A DNA stretch of 52,041 nucleotides from Bacteroidaceae bacterium (GTDB lineage Bacteria > Bacteroidota > Bacteroidia > Bacteroidales > Bacteroidaceae), in assembly GCA_030843315.1 (NCBI GenBank), contig JAUUPT010000025.1, forward strand, positions 1 through 52,041, in the 5' to 3' direction. The position numbers and the translations under genes were made by a program. Under the pieces are notes generated by a model, which made no database searches, was not told the origin of the DNA, and saw nothing but the letters and a program-made list of their open reading frames with translations. Below are positions 1 through 6,900 of this stretch, in pieces (the stretch's first letter is position 1; every line of letters begins with the position of its first letter).

Positions 1-440
1 GCTTTCAGGTAACGCATTTGGGCGACGGATGGCACGTAGGCACTCTGCCCGTACCGCCACAATTCTACCACCTGTTGCGCCAGCGGAGACGAGGCATCCC
101 GTCCGGAATACAAGGCATAGGTGTTGGTGTTCCCGTCCAACGCCTCGGTATCGGCGGAGGTGTTTTGGGCAATGCCTGTCGTATCGGAAAAAGCCGACGG
201 CTCCAAGTCCCAGAGATAAACAGCGTATCCTTTCCCATCGATGCCCGCATCATAGTTCACGTGAAAGACTACGGCAATGGCTTCCTTGCCACTTGCCCGG
301 TAGTTGTCTAAAGGAAGAATCTCCCCATCCGTACAAAGAATCTGGCACACCGCCAGTGAGTTGTCCGGGTATTCAATATGCCCATCGCAGCCAACCAGCA
401 TAGCTGCCAGCAACAGGAACGAAATTACAATCTTGTTCAT
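1..440 (-). CDS. Lipoprotein at distal end of tra operon (partial, C-terminus cut)
   Basis: An ATG at 440 opens a frame that runs off the left edge after about 146 codons. The N-terminus is a short hydrophobic signal followed by a lipobox ending LVGC, so the product should be a lipid-anchored envelope protein. Near the cut it contains AYVPSVAQMRYL, which resembles the FISUMP/DUF1566-like ending of Bacteroides surface proteins and matches the VPSVAEL motif of the fimbrillin-like protein in the same operon. It starts 6 nt after the traO stop and is probably cotranscribed. The true C-terminus and exact family are unknown. Confidence 0.7.
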   Translation of the reverse strand, partial: MNKIVISFLLLAAMLVGCDGHIEYPDNSLAVCQILCTDGEILPLDNYRASGKEAIAVVFHVNYDAGIDGKGYAVYLWDLEPSAFSDTTGIAQNTSADTEALDGNTNTYALYSGRDASSPLAQQVVELWRYGQSAYVPSVAQMRYLK

Positions 441-446
441 ACGCTC

Positions 447-953
447 TTATTTGATTGGAAATTTAACACCAAGTACCAGACCGGTTCTGAACAAGTCTTT
501 GCCATTTATCATCAAGTCGCTTTTTACTTGCCAGAACAGCACAAGCCCGCTCCGCATCGCATAGTTCTGCTCATAACCTACGTGGACACCGCCGAGGAAC
601 TTATCCCGGTCAGAACCAACGGAAGCACCCAATCGGATACGTCCCACCGAGTTTCGGGTACGGACAACCGCAGGCTTATAAGCCGCCCCAACGCCCCACG
701 CACGATAACTTTTCCAGAAGGATTCGGGGCAAACATGCCCGCATGAAGAGCAATCCTCCCATTTCAGATACACATTCCCGAAATACTCCCACGCATTGTG
801 GTAACGGGTTTCCTGTTCCAGCCCAATGGTCACATCCCACCCGCGCTGGTACAGCAACCCTGTACCGACCTGAACAAACTTATCACCGTCCGAAGCATTG
901 GCCTTTACCGATAACCCAAACAGAACAATCCCTATCATCCATATTTTTTTCAT
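447..953 (-). CDS. traO: Conjugal transfer protein TraO-like
   Basis: This 168-residue protein has a clean signal peptide (MKKIWMIGIVLFGLSVKANA) and a body rich in aromatic, glycine and charged residues, as in small outer-membrane barrels. Position after TraN, size and topology match TraO of Bacteroides conjugative elements, which is proposed to be an outer-membrane part of the mating channel. It lies 16 nt after traN and just before the lipoprotein, as the last but one visible gene. The assignment rests mainly on gene order and topology rather than a specific motif. Confidence 0.75.
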   Translation of the reverse strand: MKKIWMIGIVLFGLSVKANASDGDKFVQVGTGLLYQRGWDVTIGLEQETRYHNAWEYFGNVYLKWEDCSSCGHVCPESFWKSYRAWGVGAAYKPAVVRTRNSVGRIRLGASVGSDRDKFLGGVHVGYEQNYAMRSGLVLFWQVKSDLMINGKDLFRTGLVLGVKFPIK

Positions 954-969
954 TTTTCTTTCCCTTTAA

Positions 970-1815
970 TTATTCCACCTTGAGTAGCGCATCATGAAAA
1001 CTATCCGCACTCAGCACATCCTCATAATCAATATTGAGCGAAACCGTTCGCCCCGAAATCTGCTTTTCGTTCACCTCGATGCACAGTATCTTATCATTGG
1101 GAAAGGTCAGCTTCTTGATCGCAATCACGTTCCGGTATCCGGAGCGGAAAGTGGTCGATTTCTCCAGCATCATCTCCGGATACAACTCGATGGTCTGTGC
1201 ATTGGTCGCCTTCGTAATCTTCTTGTCCGAGAGTTTCAACCGTATCTCATCAATATCGAAGCGGATATTCGTCCGGTTACTGATAGAAAAATCCAGAAAG
1301 AAGTAATCGCCCGCCGTATAGATATTGTTCAGCCGCATCCGTAAACGATTACCCCGTGAACTGACATCCCGGTAACGGGCCGGTGAGTTCCATATCTTCC
1401 GGGCAAAAGCATACATATCTTCCGTAGACAGACTTACAGCGGGATTGTGATAAGGCACCGTTTCTGGTTGCCGTATCTCCTTGTCCGTGACTGCCTCCGA
1501 GATGCGGGACGTGTAAACCAGCCCGTACTGAGCACGGTAACGTTCGGTCACAATGGTAACGACTCCCAGTATGTCCCCATCCACAGCCGCCTCTTTGGGT
1601 TTAAGGCGAATCACGTTGTTAATCGGCTGGTCGCCCACCACCTTGTTGGTCGAAATGTCCACAAAGCGGATATTCTCTCCGGCTGTAACCAGAGTGGTCA
1701 CCTGTTCGTTGACCGTCAACACTTCCATTTCCATGAAAGTATCTTGCGCAAAGGCGGGAAAGGCAGCCACCATTCCTACCATCGCCACTAAAAGCTTTTT
1801 CATCTGATTCTTCAT
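970..1815 (-). CDS. traN: Conjugative transposon protein TraN (DUF4138-like)
   Basis: The product is a secreted protein of about 281 residues. I chose the ATG at 1815 because a typical signal peptide (MKKLLVAMVGMVAAFPAFA) follows it and the start then falls just after the traM stop at 1829. The open frame upstream would overlap traM. TraN proteins of CTnDOT-like elements are periplasmic or outer-membrane parts of the mating pore, analogous to VirB9. The beta-rich C-terminal half with a short motif RTNIRFDIDEIRLKL fits this family. It sits between TraM and TraO, the canonical order. Confidence 0.85.
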   Translation of the reverse strand: MKNQMKKLLVAMVGMVAAFPAFAQDTFMEMEVLTVNEQVTTLVTAGENIRFVDISTNKVVGDQPINNVIRLKPKEAAVDGDILGVVTIVTERYRAQYGLVYTSRISEAVTDKEIRQPETVPYHNPAVSLSTEDMYAFARKIWNSPARYRDVSSRGNRLRMRLNNIYTAGDYFFLDFSISNRTNIRFDIDEIRLKLSDKKITKATNAQTIELYPEMMLEKSTTFRSGYRNVIAIKKLTFPNDKILCIEVNEKQISGRTVSLNIDYEDVLSADSFHDALLKVE

Positions 1816-1828
1816 TGATACTGTTTTT

Positions 1829-3100
1829 TTAATCGTTTTTCTTTTCCCTTCCGTTGACAAGATAGACGAAGCTGCCATACTTCAGCTTTGCCTTGTTCCT
1901 CTTGACCGAAGACGAGAGGGCATTGGTCGTTTTCTGGTAGGCATTGTTCAGTGCCTGCATTCCCCACTGTTGAAGCATATTCCCTCCACCGGAATTATTA
2001 TTCAGGTTCATCGTTCCGCCGATGGCTCCGCTGGCCACGTTCTGCGCAGTTTCGCGAAACTTGCTTGACGGCACGTAAAGCCCCTCCAACCCGTCCGTAT
2101 CGTACACGGACAGGCTCACCTTCACCAGCTCGTCCGCCACAAGAACACTCTCCACTTTACCCTTAACCCGCTGTGAGCCGAACCCGGAAACGGTGGCGTA
2201 CAGGTAAGAACCTTTGCTCACTTTGTAGTCGCCGATCATCACATCGTCTAGCAGCCGGAGGCGGACACGGGAACCATCCGTAGCCTTGATGTCCTCGTCG
2301 ATGATGGCTTTTATCAGGTTGGGCTCCGGCTCGTTTTCGGCAATTGTATTGAAGTAGTCCGAAGTCTTGTTCACCGCCTTCACTACCGTTTTGGCTGCCT
2401 CGTTCTCGTCAATTCCTTTGACGGCACCATCGGTCGCATCTATCTTCCGTTCCGCAACAGGGGCGGCTTTCGGAGCAGCTTTTAGGGTTGCTTGCGAAGC
2501 AGAGGAACGGGAGTTCACCGTATCGGCACCCGCCGGCTCAAGCCCCTTTTGCCCCTTCAGACGGGCTTCGGCCAATGCCTTGTTCAGCTCCGCCATCGCA
2601 TCATTCTGCCGTTTCTGGGTGCGGTCAAGCCGTTCTTCGTCGGTAGCAGGGAGGGCAGCTTCCCCGCCGTTCATGCCGTCGCCCTTTTCCGCTCCGCTCC
2701 GGATGCGTCCCTGCATCTCCCGCAACCGTTCCAGTTCCTGAGCCTTACGGTCGGTATCCTCATCCAGCAACGCCAGATCTTCATCCGTATATTTGGAAGA
2801 ATAATCCTCTTTATTTTCCTCAGTTTTTCCTCGCTCAATACTCTCCACCGCACTGTAATCCTCAATACGCCCGTAGGATTTCAACATATTCTCGTAACGG
2901 TTACCAATGCCGTCGTCCTTTATCTGGGCTTGCGGTAGGTTGGAATTGAGGTATTCCGTCGTTTCCAGCGAGGTCGCTTCTTTGATCGGTTCGGTGTCGA
3001 ACAGGTCGAAGATGAAGTAAGCCGTGGCAAGCAACGGAAGAAAAATAATCAGCGGAAGGATGTACTTCGGCTGTTTGAAATTGATCTTGTCTGTCAGCAT
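1829..3100 (-). CDS. traM: Conjugative transposon protein TraM (VirB10-like)
   Basis: This 423-residue protein has a cytoplasmic N-terminus of about 12 residues, one membrane helix (about 13-32), a long charged, Ala/Glu/Lys-rich linker (about 60-240) and a C-terminal globular domain from about 265 containing RLRLLDDVMIGDYKVSKGS. This layout is that of TraM/TrbI/VirB10 proteins, which span the periplasm and couple inner-membrane energy to the outer-membrane channel. The start is 1 nt after the upstream gene's stop, so translation is probably coupled. Confidence 0.88.
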   Translation of the reverse strand: MLTDKINFKQPKYILPLIIFLPLLATAYFIFDLFDTEPIKEATSLETTEYLNSNLPQAQIKDDGIGNRYENMLKSYGRIEDYSAVESIERGKTEENKEDYSSKYTDEDLALLDEDTDRKAQELERLREMQGRIRSGAEKGDGMNGGEAALPATDEERLDRTQKRQNDAMAELNKALAEARLKGQKGLEPAGADTVNSRSSASQATLKAAPKAAPVAERKIDATDGAVKGIDENEAAKTVVKAVNKTSDYFNTIAENEPEPNLIKAIIDEDIKATDGSRVRLRLLDDVMIGDYKVSKGSYLYATVSGFGSQRVKGKVESVLVADELVKVSLSVYDTDGLEGLYVPSSKFRETAQNVASGAIGGTMNLNNNSGGGNMLQQWGMQALNNAYQKTTNALSSSVKRNKAKLKYGSFVYLVNGREKKND

Positions 3101-3101
3101 A

Positions 3102-3581
3102 TCACTCTTTTTTTAGGTTGTTTATTCGTACCAGTTGTTCCAGAAGGAACTTCACCCGCAGGGAGTCTTCATACGTCATCGGCTTGCCCGTACCGGTCAG
3201 GGCATCTACCTCGCGTTCGAGCAGTTGCCGTTCTTCCCCGTAAGGGTCACGTCCGGCGGCAGGCTTTTTGATCACTCCTTTCTGCCGAAGCCGGGAATCC
3301 TGCCGTTCGATGGCTGTCTGCGTCTCGCCTTGCTGGTTGTAGGCACCGAACATCCGGTACACGTTGTATCCCAGACAGACGACAACGAATCCGAAGACGA
3401 TGGCAAGGAACGTTCGCGGATGCAGCAACGCAAACCGTTGAGTTTTGCCCGCTACCTTATCCACGCCCAGTGCCTTGGCGGCATCCCGTCCGGCTTTCAC
3501 TTCGTTTTCGCGCTGCTTTTGGTATTTCGGATCATCCTTGTCAGGCATCTTCTCTCCGAGTATCAGGTTCTTCCATCCCAT
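3102..3581 (-). CDS. Single-helix tra protein in TraL position
   Basis: The 159-residue product has a basic N-terminal region of about 50 residues, one membrane helix (about 56-75, LAIVFGFVVVCLGYNVYRMF) and a hydrophilic, Glu/Arg-rich tail likely to lie in the periplasm. It is packed between traK and traM with 1-nt gaps. In CTnDOT that slot holds TraL, a short one-helix protein, so an equivalent scaffold role in the mating complex is inferred. This protein is longer than TraL as I remember it, and I see no defining motif, so no symbol is given. Confidence 0.7.
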   Translation of the reverse strand: MGWKNLILGEKMPDKDDPKYQKQRENEVKAGRDAAKALGVDKVAGKTQRFALLHPRTFLAIVFGFVVVCLGYNVYRMFGAYNQQGETQTAIERQDSRLRQKGVIKKPAAGRDPYGEERQLLEREVDALTGTGKPMTYEDSLRVKFLLEQLVRINNLKKE

Positions 3582-3582
3582 G

Positions 3583-4197
3583 TTAGTAGTTGCTTTTGGT
3601 TCGTTGTTCGATGTCCTTATTGAGCAGTGTCCGCCAGTTCACGATTAGCAGTCCGTGGGGGTTGTTGTCCGTGCGAGGCACCCGTTTCAGTTGTCCGGCA
3701 GTCACCAGTTCACGGGTCAGGATGGTGGTGCGCCGTTCGATGCGTTGCCGTCCGTAGTAGGTGAACTCCAACTTCTCCATGTCCAGCTTGATGCTGTCGC
3801 AAAAGATGGAGAAGACAGCCGACGTGCCCATGATGTTGCTGTAAAACCCTTTTTCTTTCAGGGTATTGTACTGGGCAAGCCCGGTTTCGTCCACCAGGTA
3901 CATTGCCTTCTCCATCGTGTACTTGATGTACTTGTCGTCTGGTGCCAGCGTGAAGAAGTAGTGGTGAAACATCTCCACGTGCGAGCGGGCTTCCACGTCA
4001 ATCGTTTCGTCCATTGTCGTCCGTGAGACGAGGATGGGCACGGTGCCGTCCAATACGTAGATTTTCTTTTGCGAGTCGATGACCATGTTCGTGGCAGTCA
4101 CCATCGAACCGATGCAGATGACCACGCAGCCCACGATGACCGAGATGGCGATGATCATCACCAATTTGATTTTGTTTTCCAGATTCTTTATGAGCAT
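3583..4197 (-). CDS. traK: Conjugative transposon protein TraK (VirB8-like)
   Basis: The product of 204 residues has a short cytoplasmic tail, one membrane helix (about 12-34) and a periplasmic domain containing MFHHYFFTLAPDDKYI and a C-terminal LLIVNWRTLL strand. This matches TraK of Bacteroides conjugative transposons, a bitopic inner-membrane protein comparable to VirB8 that nucleates the mating channel. It begins 36 nt downstream of traJ and is followed immediately by the TraL-position gene. Nothing suggests damage. Confidence 0.88.
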   Translation of the reverse strand: MLIKNLENKIKLVMIIAISVIVGCVVICIGSMVTATNMVIDSQKKIYVLDGTVPILVSRTTMDETIDVEARSHVEMFHHYFFTLAPDDKYIKYTMEKAMYLVDETGLAQYNTLKEKGFYSNIMGTSAVFSIFCDSIKLDMEKLEFTYYGRQRIERRTTILTRELVTAGQLKRVPRTDNNPHGLLIVNWRTLLNKDIEQRTKSNY

Positions 4198-4233
4198 ATT
4201 CTTATATATATAGGTATAGTCGTTTTTAATTCG

Positions 4234-5373
4234 TTATCGCAGCATCCCGCCCGTGACGGTATTCATTGCCCCGCTGGCAGCCATCTTCGCCTGTTGAGCA
4301 ACCCCTTCACCAAAGTTTCGGGTAGAGAAAGCGGTGTCCCCCTCCGGTATCATCCACGAAGCAAGGTCGGGCACAAGGTTCAGGCACTTCAACGCAACGA
4401 TAGAGGCCGCCATCAGGTAACCCGCCGAGAAGAAGCTATTTTGCAGATACGATGCCATCGTATTCTCCGACTGAGTAATGGCGGACAGGTTTTCGTACTG
4501 GATGCAGAGCACAATATCAAAAAGCAACAATACGTAGAAACCCACAAAGTAGAGCATCGCCCCATAGAAATGCACGGTCAGGTAACGCGTCAGCCATTTC
4601 GCCCAAGAGCTTTCCCATTTGGGCAGCATCGAGAACGCCCACTGGATGGGGCCGAAGATGGTCAACATCCCCAATAGGATTTGTTGGCAGTAGATGGTCG
4701 CCCACCAACCGATGCGGAAGGTAATCAGTGCGATAATCATCACGATTTTATCAATACAGACAGTCACGCCACCCACCAGCGAGGTAAACCACAATTGGGA
4801 GGCATCCTGTTCCATTTTCGTTACGTTCTCCACCCCGGTCTGCTCCATTGTAGCTTCTACCAGCGAGCTTTCCGTCGTTCCAGTATGGGCAATGTCCGCT
4901 TGCGCCTGAAGACGGTTGTACATCGTATCGCGCACATAGATCAGTTGTTGTATCTCCCCGAACTTGTCCGATATTTGTGTCGCCTCGGCTTCGTACAGGT
5001 CGTGCGTGTACGAACCGATGCAGTTGGGAATGTACGAGAGAAAGTCCAATACGCACCAGCTTCCGCCCCGTGCCATGCCGGTGTCGGCTGGCGGGTACCA
5101 CCAGCACATCACAATAGCGATGGCCAACGGACGGAACAGCTTCATGATTTCCAGCGGCTCGTTTTTCACCATCATCTTGTAAGCCATGCTCCCAGCCACA
5201 ATCAGCGAGAACAGAGCCGCCAATGCCATACTCATCTGTAATATCCACCAGAACGGCCCTTGCGAACCCGTAAAGGTCGCATCGCACAGGAACTCGTTGG
5301 TTTGGAAAATCACATCATCAATCTCTTCTTCCAAGAGACCAATGCCAAAATCTGATAATATATTGTCTGCCAT
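4234..5373 (-). CDS. traJ: Conjugative transposon protein TraJ (VirB6-like)
   Basis: This 379-residue polytopic membrane protein has hydrophobic helices near residues 45-70, 80-95, 205-225, 230-255, 265-290 and 315-335. It carries the tract WWATIYCQQILLGMLTIFGP followed by WAFSMLPKWESSWAKWL, which is typical of TraJ. TraJ/VirB6 proteins form the inner-membrane core of the transfer channel. A large loop (about 110-195) should lie in the periplasm. The gene starts 7 nt after the preceding stop, within the same operon. Confidence 0.88.
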   Translation of the reverse strand: MADNILSDFGIGLLEEEIDDVIFQTNEFLCDATFTGSQGPFWWILQMSMALAALFSLIVAGSMAYKMMVKNEPLEIMKLFRPLAIAIVMCWWYPPADTGMARGGSWCVLDFLSYIPNCIGSYTHDLYEAEATQISDKFGEIQQLIYVRDTMYNRLQAQADIAHTGTTESSLVEATMEQTGVENVTKMEQDASQLWFTSLVGGVTVCIDKIVMIIALITFRIGWWATIYCQQILLGMLTIFGPIQWAFSMLPKWESSWAKWLTRYLTVHFYGAMLYFVGFYVLLLFDIVLCIQYENLSAITQSENTMASYLQNSFFSAGYLMAASIVALKCLNLVPDLASWMIPEGDTAFSTRNFGEGVAQQAKMAASGAMNTVTGGMLR

Positions 5374-5380
5374 TGTTCTG

Positions 5381-6124
5381 TCAGTTTTGGAGGGGACGGC
5401 TACTCGTTCTCATGCCGGATGCTTTCCAGCGCGACATCGCCGCCTTTACAATGTCCGGCTTATTGGCGGTCAGGTTCTGGGTAGCCTGTTGAAGCAGTTC
5501 ATCCACCTTTTGCGAATTGGACAACCGTACCAAGTAGTTCACCAGCAGTTCGTTTTTCCGTGACACGTCTTCATAAATCCGCAGGTACTCCCGCTTGCGT
5601 TGGGCATTGGGCATATACGCATCCTGCGTGGAGCGGATGGCGCAGGAATACACATTATAATACTGCATCCAGTAATCGTGTTCCTCCCCGCTGCCGCCAA
5701 TCGTGCGCACCCTGCCAATATTCGTCAGGTAGCCGCTCATCTTTTCCGATAGCTTAGGACCTTCCGCTTTCCAAGCCAAGTCGAGCGCACCACCCGAACG
5801 GTCTGCCACGTTCAACGCTTCCACAGCCGCCCGCTTCACCAGTGCCGAATCAATCTGTTCCGCCTTGTCCTTCTGGTTGTACAAGTTGATACCCGCTGTG
5901 GTACGGAACAGGGTTTTGTTCTTGGATGCCGCACTCTTCCCGTAATTTTCATGGAGCGTGTTGTAATACCAGGCCGGGGATAGCGTTCCCGTTCCGGATT
6001 CCATCACCGTCACCTGATTCATCTTAGCATCATCATGTTCGTAAGAGACTTGGACACCTTGTGCCCACCCCGCCGGACTTCCCAGCAGGAGCATTCCACC
6101 CAATAATAAGTTTTTCGTTTTCAT
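5381..6124 (-). CDS. Secreted tra-operon protein (DUF5045-like, uncertain)
   Basis: The start at 6124 is preferred because it begins a signal peptide (MKTKNLLLGGMLLLGSPAGWA) that should be cleaved before QGVQ. The longer frame upstream would overlap the preceding gene. The mature protein of about 225 residues is helical and charged. It resembles a family I recall as DUF5045 from Bacteroides conjugation loci, and it occupies the TraI (DUF4141) region of the canonical order. A VirB5-like periplasmic role is plausible but inferred. Confidence 0.65.
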   Translation of the reverse strand: MKTKNLLLGGMLLLGSPAGWAQGVQVSYEHDDAKMNQVTVMESGTGTLSPAWYYNTLHENYGKSAASKNKTLFRTTAGINLYNQKDKAEQIDSALVKRAAVEALNVADRSGGALDLAWKAEGPKLSEKMSGYLTNIGRVRTIGGSGEEHDYWMQYYNVYSCAIRSTQDAYMPNAQRKREYLRIYEDVSRKNELLVNYLVRLSNSQKVDELLQQATQNLTANKPDIVKAAMSRWKASGMRTSSRPLQN

Positions 6125-6126
6125 TG

Positions 6127-6900
6127 TCAATTCACTTTTATAGTTATACCTGATTTTCGCCATCTGCCGAAGGCATCCTCAATCATTTCTTGTTTGGTTT
6201 TCGTCCGGTACACCTTCTCTTTCCAGTAACCGATGCGCAACTGCACATAGTTCCATGTAGCGATGTAAGCCCGGTTCACCAGCCATCTGATTTTATCCAG
6301 CGAGGTATTGATGCTCTCCAGTACCACCATCAGGTCGGCGGTAGAGCAAGCAGCCGCACCCGTCACGTAGAGCACAAGGTCGTAAACCGACTTATACAGG
6401 TATCCGCACTCTTTCGACAAGTTGCGAATCGCCCGGTAATTGACGGACACCAGCAGCGTGTCCGCCAGTTCGAGCTTGCCCCGCCGGATGACTTTCTCGT
6501 TGAACTCATCCAGCAAGTTCCGGTAACCGCCCAGCCGTTCCGATACCTGGTCGTAGGTCGAATAGACATTCAACCCCAGCCGCAAGGACTGGTATATTAT
6601 ATCGATCACGTCAAAAGCCCTCGTGTAGCGGTCAAGGTTGAAGTTCAGCTCCTTGTAATCATTTATCTGGTCTTTGCTGTAATCGTGCAACAGTTGGTTG
6701 CCATACTCCAGTGTCGCCCGTGCGATAAGCAGGCTCCGCTGGTTCTTATGGTCACGGATATAGCTTTCCACCGACGTATAATCAAAGGTCAGTTGTGCCT
6801 CGGCGCACAGAGGCAGGTACAACAGCAGCCAGAGCAGGAGCGGTCGAATCAGCTTCATCCATCGAATCGGTTTCATTAATCTAATTGGTTTCATCATCAT
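6127..6900 (-). CDS. Secreted helical tra-operon protein of unknown function
   Basis: This frame encodes a secreted protein with a hydrophobic segment IRPLLLWLLLYLPLCAEA and a mostly helical mature part. The start is ambiguous. Three consecutive ATGs (6900, 6897, 6894) follow a purine-rich GGAAAAT. Further in-frame ATGs at 6876 and 6858 lie in a triplicated 18-bp repeat. I chose 6900, which overlaps the end of the upstream gene by 20 nt. The product ends 3 nt before the next gene. No domain is recognised; position suggests a periplasmic part of the mating apparatus. Confidence 0.65.
   Translation of the reverse strand: MMMKPIRLMKPIRWMKLIRPLLLWLLLYLPLCAEAQLTFDYTSVESYIRDHKNQRSLLIARATLEYGNQLLHDYSKDQINDYKELNFNLDRYTRAFDVIDIIYQSLRLGLNVYSTYDQVSERLGGYRNLLDEFNEKVIRRGKLELADTLLVSVNYRAIRNLSKECGYLYKSVYDLVLYVTGAAACSTADLMVVLESINTSLDKIRWLVNRAYIATWNYVQLRIGYWKEKVYRTKTKQEMIEDAFGRWRKSGITIKVN
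6841..6894 (-). repeat. Three 18-bp tandem repeats at a translation start
   Basis: On the minus strand three adjacent 18-bp units begin ATGAAACCAATT, ATGAAACCGATT and ATGAAGCTGATT. Each encodes M-K-(P/L)-I-R-X and each supplies an in-frame ATG. They directly precede the hydrophobic core of the signal peptide of the gene stopping at 6127. Unit gain or loss keeps the frame and would change only the charged n-region and the start choice. Confidence 0.75.
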
